This document shows, piece after piece, positions 51,350 through 59,667 of a stretch of 64,000 nucleotides of DNA. The position numbers and the translations under genes are program-made. Positions within the stretch are counted from its first letter, which is position 1. Each line of letters opens with the position of its first letter. The DNA is taken from the NCBI GenBank assembly GCA_964517605.1, contig CAZFCE010000027.1:4834-68833 (forward strand). Reading direction: 5' to 3'. The stretch comes from J095 sp964517605 (lineage in GTDB: Bacteria; Chloroflexota; Anaerolineae; 4572-78; J111). Under the pieces are notes generated by a model. That model was not told the origin of the DNA and did not search any database. It saw nothing but the letters and a program-made list of their open reading frames with translations.

Positions 51350-52711
51350 TTATTGGCCGGAAACGGGTAAATAAATGGAAAAGACGCTGCCCTGGCCCGG
51401 AACTCCGGTGCTGGCGGCGCTGATCTGCCCGGCATGTGCCTCTACCAGCGCCCGGGCAATGGCCAGCCCCAGCCCCGCGCCGCCCCGGTCGCGGCTGCGG
51501 GCCGGGTCGGTGCGGTAAAAGCGCTCAAAAATATTGGGGAGCTGGTGGGGCGGAATGCCATCGCCGGTATCGGCCACAAGCAGGGTAACGGTGTTGGCCT
51601 CGGCCCGCGCCGAAAGGGTGATTTCACCGCCGGTGGGAGTGTGGCGCAAAGCGTTGCCCAGCAGGTTGTGCAAAACCTGTGAAATGCGAATGGGGTCAAC
51701 CCGGATGGCGGGCAGTTGCGGCGGAATATCCAGGCATAGCGCCACACCTTTTTCATCGGCGTTGGGCCTGAAGGTATCGGCGGTTCTTTGCAGCAGTTGC
51801 GTTACGTTGGTGGGCTGCAAATCCAGCGGAAGTTGGTGGGCTTCGGCTTGCGCCAGTTCGTGCAGGTCGTTAACCAGCCGGCTTAACAGGCGGGTTTGGT
51901 CGTACAGGCGGGCGGTTTCTTCCAGATTTAGCGGGTAAACCTCATCGAGGATGGCCCGCAGGTTGCCCTGCAAAACCGAGAGCGGGGTGCGGAGTTCGTG
52001 TGCCACATCGGCCAACAGGTTGCGCCGCAGTTGTTCACCTTGTTGCAAATCGCTGGCCATTTCATTGAATGCCCGCGCCACGGCGATCATTTCAACCGTG
52101 CCGGTTTCTTCTACCCGCTGGTTAAGGTGGCGCGCGCCAATGGCTTTGGCTGCATTCGCCAGATTATTGAGCGGGGCAGTCACCGAGCGGCTCATGACCA
52201 CGCCCAAAATCAGGCCCATTGCCCCGCCCACCAGGGCCACAATCAACAAAACCCGCGCCAGATCGCGCAAAAACACCGGTGACCGCTCAAAAAGTTGTTC
52301 CTCGTTGGGCGTAAAACCCACATAGCCCACGGTTTGGCTGTTAACTACAATGGGCGTTAGCGCAATGAGTTTTTCGCGGTAGATGGAGCGCCCCACCTGC
52401 CGGTGCTGAATGTGAAAAATCACTTGTTGATCGGCGTTAAGTAGCACGTAGCTAAAGTCGGTGCGGACAAAACCGGCTTGAGCGCCCTGCATTATCGGCT
52501 CAACTCCGGCCCAACTGTTGTGTTCGCGGTAGTAGTTGGCCAGAATTTCAACAAAACCGTTGGGGCGTTGCAAAATTCGCTCGGCAAAGCGGTTGGCGCT
52601 GTTATCGTTATCAAACTGCTGAATGATTGCGCCGGCGGCAACCACCGTTAACACCGCTGCCAGCACCACGGCGGTAAAGGCTAAAATCAGGCGCGTACTG
52701 AGTTTGTTCAT
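51350..52711 (-). CDS. Membrane sensor histidine kinase (HAMP, HisKA, HATPase)
   Basis: The start is the ATG at 52709-52711, one codon inside a TTG. The 453-residue kinase has an N-terminal membrane helix, an exported sensor loop of about 120 residues, a second helix (VLLIVALVGGAMGLILGVVMS) and a HAMP region. HisKA contains LLADVAHELRTPLSVL with the phosphorylated His. The HATPase motifs are LLGNALRHTPTGG (N box), VADTGDGIPP (G1) and GGAGLGLAIARALV (G2). It partners the OmpR-type regulator gene 13 bp upstream. The signal is unknown. Confidence 0.92.
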   Translation of the reverse strand: MNKLSTRLILAFTAVVLAAVLTVVAAGAIIQQFDNDNSANRFAERILQRPNGFVEILANYYREHNSWAGVEPIMQGAQAGFVRTDFSYVLLNADQQVIFHIQHRQVGRSIYREKLIALTPIVVNSQTVGYVGFTPNEEQLFERSPVFLRDLARVLLIVALVGGAMGLILGVVMSRSVTAPLNNLANAAKAIGARHLNQRVEETGTVEMIAVARAFNEMASDLQQGEQLRRNLLADVAHELRTPLSVLQGNLRAILDEVYPLNLEETARLYDQTRLLSRLVNDLHELAQAEAHQLPLDLQPTNVTQLLQRTADTFRPNADEKGVALCLDIPPQLPAIRVDPIRISQVLHNLLGNALRHTPTGGEITLSARAEANTVTLLVADTGDGIPPHQLPNIFERFYRTDPARSRDRGGAGLGLAIARALVEAHAGQISAASTGVPGQGSVFSIYLPVSGQ

Positions 52712-52724
52712 CAAATTGGGTTCC

Positions 52725-53432
52725 TTATGGCCCGCCCAGCCGGTAGCCCACGCCGTACACGGTTTGAATATAAAGATTTTCGCCGGTGTCGGGTTCTATT
52801 TTGCGGCGCAGGTTGCGCATGTGGCTATCCAGCGTTCGCTCCGAGCCTTCGTAATCGTAGCCCAGCGCCTGCTCAATCAGTTCGCTGCGGGTAAAGGCGT
52901 AACCGGGGTTTTCCATGAGCGTTTTGAGCAGGTTAAATTCGGTGCTGGTTAGCTCAACGGCCCGGCCCGAGACCATAACTTCGCGGCGGTCAAGGTCTAT
53001 CAGCAGGCCGCCATGTTGTAAAATGCGCGGCTGCCGGGGAGCGAGGTTGCCCTGCGTGCGGCGCAGTACCGTGCGCACCCGGGCCACCACCTCGCGGGGA
53101 TTGAAGGGCTTGGTGACATAATCATCCGCGCCCAATTCCAGGCCGATGATTTTATCGGTGTCGTCAATGCGGGCCGTGAGCATAATAATCGGCGTGTCGG
53201 CCAAAGCCGGGTCGGCGCGGACGGTGCGGGTAATATCCCAGCCGTCCTGGTCGGGCAGCATTAAATCCAGCACCACCAGCGCCGGGTGGTTGTGGCGCAA
53301 AATCTGCATGGCGGTTTGGCCGTCACCGGCGGTCAGGGTTTGGTAGCCGGCTTTATCCAGGTAGGCGCGCACCAGCCGCACAATGTCGGGGTCGTCATCA
53401 ACTACCAAAATTTTTTGAACGGCGGTTTGCAT
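52725..53432 (-). CDS. OmpR/PhoB-type response regulator
   Basis: The start is the ATG at 53430-53432, behind AAGGAAGG, eight codons inside the longest reading. The receiver domain has ILVVDDDPDIV and the phosphoacceptor Asp56 in ALVVLDLMLPDQDGW. The conserved Thr and Lys are in IIMLTAR and DYVTKPFNPREVVARV. A winged helix follows (VELTSTEFNLLKTLMENPGYAFTRSELI, then TLDSHMRNLRRKIEPD, then YGVGYRL). It regulates transcription in response to the downstream-encoded kinase. A TATACT-like -10 box lies in the divergent gap to the next gene. Confidence 0.94.
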   Translation of the reverse strand: MQTAVQKILVVDDDPDIVRLVRAYLDKAGYQTLTAGDGQTAMQILRHNHPALVVLDLMLPDQDGWDITRTVRADPALADTPIIMLTARIDDTDKIIGLELGADDYVTKPFNPREVVARVRTVLRRTQGNLAPRQPRILQHGGLLIDLDRREVMVSGRAVELTSTEFNLLKTLMENPGYAFTRSELIEQALGYDYEGSERTLDSHMRNLRRKIEPDTGENLYIQTVYGVGYRLGGP

Positions 53433-53601
53433 GTAACCTTCCTTGGCGCTGAGCATTTAAATCAGTATACCACGCAATTGTGCAAAATTTGTGCAGGCCG
53501 CCCCGCGCCGATTTTGCTCTGGCCAAAAGTGAACAAAGCCGGCGGATGTGGGGTATAATGAAGCTACAGGTGGCGTTGGTGAGCAATAACTGTATCCGGC
53601 G

Positions 53602-55716
53602 ATGAATCCGATTTCGGCGTTTTTTGTAGAAAATATGATTGCGGTTTTCTTTTTTTACGGGCTGGCTTTTTTTGTGTTGGGCCTGGCTCTTATTTTTGCC
53701 AGCCGGCAAACTTCGGAGTTTAGGTTTGCGCAGGCCATCCGGCCGTTGGCGGCGTTTGGTATTTTACACGGCAGCCACGAATGGGTGGAGATGTTCCAAA
53801 TGATCGCCGTTCAAACCGGCCACGGCCCGGCGGCGGAATGGGTAAATCTGCTCCGGCTGCTGTTGCTGGCGATATCCTTTTTAATGCTGCTGGCGTTTGG
53901 CATAGTGCTGCTCAGCCCCAAAACCAAATGGTGGCTGCCCCAATACGCGCCGTTGCTGGCGCTGGTTGGGCTTTGGCTGGCAGCAACTCTGCTGGTTGAT
54001 GCGATTTTGGCCCCCGCCGCCGGCGACCTCATCATTCTGGCCGATGTGCTGGCTCGCTACATTTTGGGGTTTCCCGCTGCGGTGGTAGGCACCTGGGCGT
54101 TGATGGCGCAGCAGCGCACGTTCAGAGAGCGCGATATGCCGCAGTTTGGCCGCGATTTGGTGTGGTGCGCGGCGGCTCTGTTTTTGTACGGCGTTGTGGG
54201 GCAAATGTTTGTGCACCGGTCGCTGTTGTTTCCGTCAACTTTATTGAACAGCCAGCTTTTTTTGGACTGGTTCGGGATTCCCATCCAGCTTTTTAGGGGC
54301 GTGATGGCGGTTTGGTTTACCTTTTTTATGGTGCGCGCGCTACGCGCCTTTGAACTGGAAACCCGCCAAAAGATAGAAACCGCTAACCGGGCCAAACTCG
54401 ATGCCCAGGCCGCCGCGCTGCTGGCCGAGCGCCACACCAGCCTTGAAATGGAGCAACTCAACGAAGAACTCCGGCAGGTGGTGCACGAGCTAAGCCTGCT
54501 GCTTGATATGGCCCGGCTGCTGGCCGAGCCGATGGAGCCGCTGGTGCGGTTGCAGCGGGTGCTGGACCGCATTGTGCATAACGTTGACTACGCCGGCGCG
54601 GCGCTGATTATGCTCACGCGCCCGCCCGATGCCGCGCCGTATGTGGCGGTTTCGCTCGGTTTTGAACCCGCCGCCTCGCCGCCGGATTCGCGTTACCCGC
54701 TGGCCCAAAAAATTGGCCAGGCCTGCATTGAGCGCAACCTGGCCATGTGCCAGCATCAAAATGGCGATGTGATTGAGTTTTTACTGGAAGACGCGCTGCA
54801 AAAGCAGGAGTGCCGCCAGCACCGCAGCCCAACGCTGGCCATTGGCTTGCCGCTGGTGGCGCAAGAGCGGGCGATTGGCAGTATTGTGCTGGCGGCTTCG
54901 CCTCACCGGGAGCGGCGGCTCACTGCGGGCGAGTTCACCTTGCTGGTGGGGATTGCCCAACAGGTTGGCCTTTCTATTGAAAACGCGCGGCTGTACCAGG
55001 ATGTGCAAAAGCGCGAAAAGCAGTTGGCCGAATTGTTGCACCAGATTGTGGGCGCGCAAGAAGCCGAGCGGCGGCGCATTGCCCGCGAACTGCACGACGC
55101 CACCGGCCAATCGTTAACGGCCATTGCGTTGGGGCTGCGCGGGGTAGAAACCCGGCTGGTCAACGGCGCGCCGGTCAGCGCGGAGCAAATCCGCGAACTG
55201 CAATCATTTGGCACCAACGCGCTGGGCGAACTGCGCCGGATTATCGCCGATTTGCGGCCATCACAACTGGATGACCTGGGGCTGGTGGCGGCTTTGCAGT
55301 GGTACATTTCGGCTTTTGAACAGCGCCGGGGCATTGGTTGCCGGTTTGTAATCAACGGCCATCCGGGCCGGCTGCCATCCGAGTACGAAACGGTGCTGTT
55401 TCGCATTGTGCAAGAGGCGCTCACCAACGTGGCCAAACACGCCGCCGCCGGCAAAGTTGTGGTTACGCTAACAATGCAGCCCCATGAAATCAATTTGAGT
55501 ATTGAAGACGACGGCCAGGGCTTTGACCCCGGCCCGGTTTTGAACGGCGGCGTTGAGCCGGCTGGCTGGGGCCTGCTGGGGATTAGAGAGCGGGCGTTGT
55601 TGCTGGGCGGCAGCTACAACGTTGAATCCGCGCCGGGGCAGGGAACGGTAATCCGGGTTAATGTGCCGCTGCTAATGGAGTTGAAACATGGCCAAAATAC
55701 GCCTGTTACTGGTTGA
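53602..55716 (+). CDS. Sensor histidine kinase, NarL-partner type, with seven-helix N-terminus and GAF domain
   Basis: This 704-residue kinase has about seven membrane helices in residues 10-250, a coiled coil (about 255-295), then a GAF-like domain (about 300-460; IGLPLVAQERAIGSIVLAAS). The HisKA_3 region has EAERRRIARELHDATGQSL with His498. The ATPase part has LFRIVQEALTNVAKHA (N box), IEDDGQGFDPG and GWGLLGIRERALLLGG. A TATAAT at 53554-53559 upstream is a likely -10 box. It overlaps the next gene by 29 bp. The transmembrane part may sense a membrane or redox signal. Confidence 0.9.
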   Translation: MNPISAFFVENMIAVFFFYGLAFFVLGLALIFASRQTSEFRFAQAIRPLAAFGILHGSHEWVEMFQMIAVQTGHGPAAEWVNLLRLLLLAISFLMLLAFGIVLLSPKTKWWLPQYAPLLALVGLWLAATLLVDAILAPAAGDLIILADVLARYILGFPAAVVGTWALMAQQRTFRERDMPQFGRDLVWCAAALFLYGVVGQMFVHRSLLFPSTLLNSQLFLDWFGIPIQLFRGVMAVWFTFFMVRALRAFELETRQKIETANRAKLDAQAAALLAERHTSLEMEQLNEELRQVVHELSLLLDMARLLAEPMEPLVRLQRVLDRIVHNVDYAGAALIMLTRPPDAAPYVAVSLGFEPAASPPDSRYPLAQKIGQACIERNLAMCQHQNGDVIEFLLEDALQKQECRQHRSPTLAIGLPLVAQERAIGSIVLAASPHRERRLTAGEFTLLVGIAQQVGLSIENARLYQDVQKREKQLAELLHQIVGAQEAERRRIARELHDATGQSLTAIALGLRGVETRLVNGAPVSAEQIRELQSFGTNALGELRRIIADLRPSQLDDLGLVAALQWYISAFEQRRGIGCRFVINGHPGRLPSEYETVLFRIVQEALTNVAKHAAAGKVVVTLTMQPHEINLSIEDDGQGFDPGPVLNGGVEPAGWGLLGIRERALLLGGSYNVESAPGQGTVIRVNVPLLMELKHGQNTPVTG

Positions 55717-56332
55717 TGACCACGAAATTGTGCGGGCCGGGCTGCGCATGCTCTTTTCCGCCGAAGCCGACATGGAAATTGTGGGCGAAGTTGGCAGCGG
55801 CGATGAGGCGCTGCTGGCGGCGCAAACCCTCAACCCCGATGTGGTGATTATGGATGTGGCCATGCCCGGCATTGGCGGCATTGAGGCTACCCGGCGCATT
55901 AAACACCACTGCCCCGCTGTGGCGGTGCTGGCCCTGACCATGCACGAGGATGAGCAATATTTTTTTGAAATGCTCAACGCCGGAGCCGCCGGCTATATTC
56001 CCAAACGGGCCGCCCCCGATGATTTGGTGTCGGCGGTGCGGGTGGTAAACCAGGGCAACGTGTTTTTGCACGCCACGTTGGCCCGCCATTTAATGCGCGA
56101 TGTGGTGAGCCAGCCCGCTCATTCGCCCGGCGACGACCTCACACCCCGCGAGCGCGAAGTGCTCACCTGCATTGCCGAAGGTTCCACCAACCGGGAAATC
56201 GCCGAGGCGCTGGTCATCAGCGTAAAAACGGTAGATCGCCACCGCGAGAATATTATGCAAAAATTAAATATTCACAGCCGCGTTGAACTGGTAAAATACG
56301 CCATCGAAAAGGGGTTAATCAATGTAGGTTAG
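55688..56332 (+). CDS. NarL/FixJ-type response regulator
   Basis: This 214-residue regulator has a receiver domain with LLLVDDHEIVRAGL and the phosphoacceptor Asp56 in DVVIMDVAMPG, then a LuxR-type helix-turn-helix: LTPREREVLTCIAEGSTNREIAEALVISVKTVDRHRENIMQKL. It is coupled to the preceding kinase gene by a 29-bp overlap. It is the nearest candidate to bind the TGACA-type inverted repeats at 51279-51316, but that is only a suggestion. Confidence 0.93.
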   Translation: MAKIRLLLVDDHEIVRAGLRMLFSAEADMEIVGEVGSGDEALLAAQTLNPDVVIMDVAMPGIGGIEATRRIKHHCPAVAVLALTMHEDEQYFFEMLNAGAAGYIPKRAAPDDLVSAVRVVNQGNVFLHATLARHLMRDVVSQPAHSPGDDLTPREREVLTCIAEGSTNREIAEALVISVKTVDRHRENIMQKLNIHSRVELVKYAIEKGLINVG

Positions 56333-56427
56333 GCTCCCCACCCCAAAAATGGGGCGCTTTCCCAATAGATTCTCCCGGCAAAACGTGATACCCTGATTTT
56401 AGGGATAAACCGTAAAGGAGAGATATT

Positions 56428-56829
56428 GTGGAAAGCTGGCAAATGGTAATGGGAGTTGCCGTAATGTTTATAGTGAGGCTGGGCGTGCCCTTGGCGGTGA
56501 CGGTGGCGGTGGGGTACTGGCTGCGCCGGCTCGATGAAAAATGGCAGGCCGAAGCAATGGCTCGCCGCGCCACGGCTTTGGCTCAACAACTCCAGGCGCA
56601 GCCGCAGGTTGAAATATTAAAAGTGATTGACCCGCCCTGCTGGGTAACGCACAATTGCTCCGAAGCTGCCCGTAAAAACTGCCCGGCCTGCCAAAACCCC
56701 AATTTGCCCTGCTGGCTGGCCCGGATTCGCACCGAAGGCCGGTTGCCGGCCAAATGCTACAACTGTTACCACTTTATTCCGCGCCGCCGCGAGGTTGCCG
56801 TTGCGGCCAAACACATTCAGCCCCAATAA
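56428..56829 (+). CDS. Small membrane-anchored Cys-rich protein
   Basis: This 133-residue protein starts behind AAAGGAGAG. It has one N-terminal membrane helix (VAVMFIVRLGVPLAVTVAVGYWLRRLDEKW), a short helical spacer and a compact cysteine-rich domain in residues about 70-115. There Cys appear in DPPCW, HNC, KNCPAC, LPCW and KCYNCYHF. The pairs CPAC and CYNC suggest a metal or Fe-S site. I recognise no family. Its helix resembles that of the short convergent gene at 56911-57036. Confidence 0.7.
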   Translation: MESWQMVMGVAVMFIVRLGVPLAVTVAVGYWLRRLDEKWQAEAMARRATALAQQLQAQPQVEILKVIDPPCWVTHNCSEAARKNCPACQNPNLPCWLARIRTEGRLPAKCYNCYHFIPRRREVAVAAKHIQPQ

Positions 56830-56853
56830 CAGCTTTGGGGGTGGAACGGAATA

Positions 56854-56883
56854 AAAAAATCGGGCGTTTTCGCCCGATTTTTT
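56854..56883. terminator. Bidirectional terminator
   Basis: AAAAAATCGGGCG (56854-56866) pairs with its complement at 56871-56883 across TTTT, with T-runs on both strands. It serves the two convergent small membrane-protein genes. Confidence 0.92.
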
Positions 56884-56910
56884 GTTGTTTGGGGAAGCAA
56901 AACCTGCCGC

Positions 56911-57036
56911 TCAGGTGTCCAGGTGGAAAATGCGGCAGCAGCCCAATTTAATCAAAAATGTTATCAGTAGCGGAATGCCAAACCGCAGAATGGCCAGAAC
57001 AATCAGCGTTGTGGTGATGTATAAAAAGCCCGTCAT
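56911..57036 (-). CDS. 41-residue membrane protein
   Basis: The ATG at 57034-57036 has AAGGAG at optimal spacing, which a longer upstream reading does not. The product is almost one membrane helix (LYITTTLIVLAILRFGIPLL followed by ITFLIKLGCCRIFHLDT). The segment LRFGIP matches VRLGVP in the neighbouring convergent gene, so the two are probably paralogous anchors. The two adjacent Cys near the C-terminus are the only other notable residues. Confidence 0.6.
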   Translation of the reverse strand: MTGFLYITTTLIVLAILRFGIPLLITFLIKLGCCRIFHLDT

Positions 57037-57135
57037 GTTTAGCTCCTTATCAAAACGATTAGTCCTTTTGCAGCTATTGTAACACATTGGGCCGAGGTTT
57101 GAATTGGGGATTACACCCATTTTTACCCCATAAAA

Positions 57136-57167
57136 AACAGCCGAATACCGGCTGGCATTCGGCTGTT
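57136..57167 (-). terminator. Intrinsic terminator of the decahaem cytochrome gene
   Basis: AACAGCCGAAT (57136-57146) pairs with ATTCGGCTGTT (57157-57167). On the minus strand six T follow directly (TTTTTTATGG). Confidence 0.9.
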
Positions 57168-57189
57168 GGCGGGTGGAAACTAGCCGGGG

Positions 57190-59292
57190 TTAAGGCCGGG
57201 TTAGCTCTTTTACATCACCGCCAATGTCTTCAATGCTATCGTACAACACCTGGATAATATATTGCCCGTTGTGCGTAAACGCGCCGGGGTCTTTTTGGGC
57301 GTACTGGTAATTATAGGCGGCCTTGAGCAGGCGCGGCGTCCAGTTGGCGTAGGGCTTTTCATCCGGGTCGGCTTTGCCGTTGTTGTTGGCATCGGCGTAG
57401 AAATAGGGGTAACTATCCGGGTTGTACACCAGGGCTGCGCCGGCTTTTTTGCTGGCGTAAGCTTGAATTGCCTTGTAGAGCAACTCTTGCATGGTGTCCA
57501 ATTCGGCGGCAATGCCTTCGGTGGTGTTGCCGTCGCCATCCCAGTCATCGCTGCCTTCGCGGATGTTGCGGGCGTCTGCCAGCGTTTTTACGCCATCGTG
57601 ACAGTCGGCGCACTTATCAATTTGAACGGTTTGCTCGTGAGCCGAGTGGCACCCCAGGCAGGTGTCAGCGCCGTCATCGTGCATAAAGCGGCCAAAATAC
57701 TTTTTGCCATCGTACTGGTAAGCGCCTTTTACTTCGTCGCCAAAAATGGTAGCGCCGGCGGCAAAGTAGTGCACATTTTTAAAGGCCAGGTCGGCGCTTA
57801 CTTTGTCATCGGTTGCGCCGGATTTTTTGATGGCGTCATTCACGCTAACGGTTGATTCGCGGCCCTGGTGGCAGTTGAGGCACAGGTTCATTTGTGGGTC
57901 TTTGCTATCAACCACCGCGCCGCTGGGGAATTTTACCGGCCCGGCTTCGTACAGCGTAAATTTGGTTAAATCGTTGTGACAGTTGGCGCATTGCAACCCG
58001 TCTGATAGCGGCGCGGAAACGTTAGCCCCGTCTTTAAGGTACGTGGCCAGCCCCAGGCCGGAGTGGCAGCGAGCGCACCCCGCCGGCACTTCGCCATCGG
58101 CATCCCAGTGGCGGAACGCTTCTTCGGAGCCGGCAAAGTGGCCGGGATCGGTGCGGCGCATGGCGGCCATATCAATCGGTTTGGCCAGCGCCGTGTTCAG
58201 ATCGCTCAACGAATCATATAGCAGTTCGATGATATATTTGCCACCGTGGGCATACGCGCCGGGGTCTTTGATCGAGGTTTGGTAGTTGTACGCGGCTTTG
58301 AGCAGGCGTGGCGTCCAGTTTTTGTAACCGTTGTCGGCTACGGCTTCGTCTTTATCAGTTTTGCCGTTGCCGTTGGTATCGGCAAAGAAGTAAGGGTAGG
58401 TAGCCGAATCGTACACAATGGCCTTGCCCGCCACTTCTTTGGCGTAAGCCTGAATGCCCAGAAATTCCTTGTCGCGCACGCCTTCAAGCTCAAAGAAGAT
58501 GCCTTCTTTTATATTGCCGTCGCCGTCAAAATCGGCCAGCGAGCCATTCATCCGCACGTTGTGAAAATCTGCGGGTTTGGCAACGCCTTTGTGGCACGAT
58601 GCGCACTTTTCAACCTTTAACTCCAGCGTGTGAGAATCGTGGCAGCCAACGCAGCTATTAAATTTTTCTACGTGGGCAAAGTTGCCATCGTATTTTTGCC
58701 CTTCGTATTCGTAGCCACCTTTAGCCAGCGTGCCGTATTTGGTTGCCGCCGCCGCAAAGTAGTGAATGTTTTTAAAGCCAAGGTCGGCGCTCACTTTGTC
58801 GTCGTTAGCCCCGGCTTTTTTGATGGCCTCGTTAACGCTGACGGTTGACTCGCGACCCTGGTGGCATTCCATACAGCGGGCTTCGGGGCCAAGGTCTTTT
58901 AATTCCAGCCCGGATGGCATTATTACACTGGTTTTTTCTTTGGTAACGTCGTTGTGGCAGGCCACGCAGCTAACAACGTCGCCTACCGGCACGGCTTTAT
59001 CCACCTTGCCCGCCGCGCTGCCATCAGCCCCCAAAAAATCCCGGTAGCCGGTAGTGCTGTGGCACTTGGCGCACTCAACGGGAACTTCGGCGGGAGAATC
59101 TTTATCCCAGTGAACAAACGCCTCGGCTTTGGCATCGGCGTGGCCGGAGCCGGCCCACTCATCCAGAAATGGAATTTTTACGCCTTCCTGAGCGCTGACC
59201 AGCGCAATCGAGCCGGTATAAGCTAACAGGAGGGCAACCCCAAACACGGCGATGGTGGCGAACACTATAACAAATAGTGGTTGTTTTTTCAT
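57190..59292 (-). CDS. Secreted decahaem c-type cytochrome with two internal halves
   Basis: The start is the ATG at 59290-59292, eight bases after AGGAGG; the GTG three codons earlier overlaps that site. Residues 1-35 are a signal peptide ending near VSAQEG. Ten CxxCH motifs are present, five in each of two similar halves of about 340 residues. The order in each half is A-KCH/A-RCH, V-ACH/A-NCH, M-ECH/L-NCH, V-GCH/L-GCH and A-SCH/A-DCH. Each half also has a HQGRESTVSV segment and an EF-hand-like D-x-N-G-x-x-D calcium motif. It should lie outside the membrane and transfer electrons. No membrane anchor is present. Confidence 0.9.
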   Translation of the reverse strand: MKKQPLFVIVFATIAVFGVALLLAYTGSIALVSAQEGVKIPFLDEWAGSGHADAKAEAFVHWDKDSPAEVPVECAKCHSTTGYRDFLGADGSAAGKVDKAVPVGDVVSCVACHNDVTKEKTSVIMPSGLELKDLGPEARCMECHQGRESTVSVNEAIKKAGANDDKVSADLGFKNIHYFAAAATKYGTLAKGGYEYEGQKYDGNFAHVEKFNSCVGCHDSHTLELKVEKCASCHKGVAKPADFHNVRMNGSLADFDGDGNIKEGIFFELEGVRDKEFLGIQAYAKEVAGKAIVYDSATYPYFFADTNGNGKTDKDEAVADNGYKNWTPRLLKAAYNYQTSIKDPGAYAHGGKYIIELLYDSLSDLNTALAKPIDMAAMRRTDPGHFAGSEEAFRHWDADGEVPAGCARCHSGLGLATYLKDGANVSAPLSDGLQCANCHNDLTKFTLYEAGPVKFPSGAVVDSKDPQMNLCLNCHQGRESTVSVNDAIKKSGATDDKVSADLAFKNVHYFAAGATIFGDEVKGAYQYDGKKYFGRFMHDDGADTCLGCHSAHEQTVQIDKCADCHDGVKTLADARNIREGSDDWDGDGNTTEGIAAELDTMQELLYKAIQAYASKKAGAALVYNPDSYPYFYADANNNGKADPDEKPYANWTPRLLKAAYNYQYAQKDPGAFTHNGQYIIQVLYDSIEDIGGDVKELTRP

Positions 59293-59358
59293 TCCACTCA
59301 CCTCCTATTAATGAGTGATAAACATTTTTAGAAAGGGGGGAATTATTGAAAGAGCAAG

Positions 59359-59420
59359 TACCTCCTTGATTGGTAGATTTTTTTGGGCGGTGAAGGCTGA
59401 ATTTTTTAACCACCTCCTCT
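59359..59420 (-). promoter_or_regulatory. Two additional Shine-Dalgarno sequences in the cytochrome leader
   Basis: CAAGGAGGTAC (59359-59367 on the plus strand) and AGAGGAGGTG (59411-59420) lie about 70 and 120 bases before the ATG. The rest of the 59293-59667 gap (375 bp) is A/T-rich; I see no gene in it and only a weak TACAAT-like -10 (59563-59568). Confidence 0.45.
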
Positions 59421-59667
59421 CGCAAAGGTTAGCCGTTGTTAATTAAGTTGCGTGTGGAAAATAATTTAAGACTGCCAACACCTCGTTGTGCCAGATAGTC
59501 TGGGGTGGAAAACCGGAGATAACCGGAGGGAGTAGTGAGGTAAGGATGAAAAATAGTATCTTATTGTACAACGGTTTTTAAAAAGCTAATTATCAGAAAA
59601 AGTTATATTTTAGCGGTTGTTATCAGCAAAGCCTTTGGTTTTTGCCCGCAATCTGGGCCGGTTTGGT

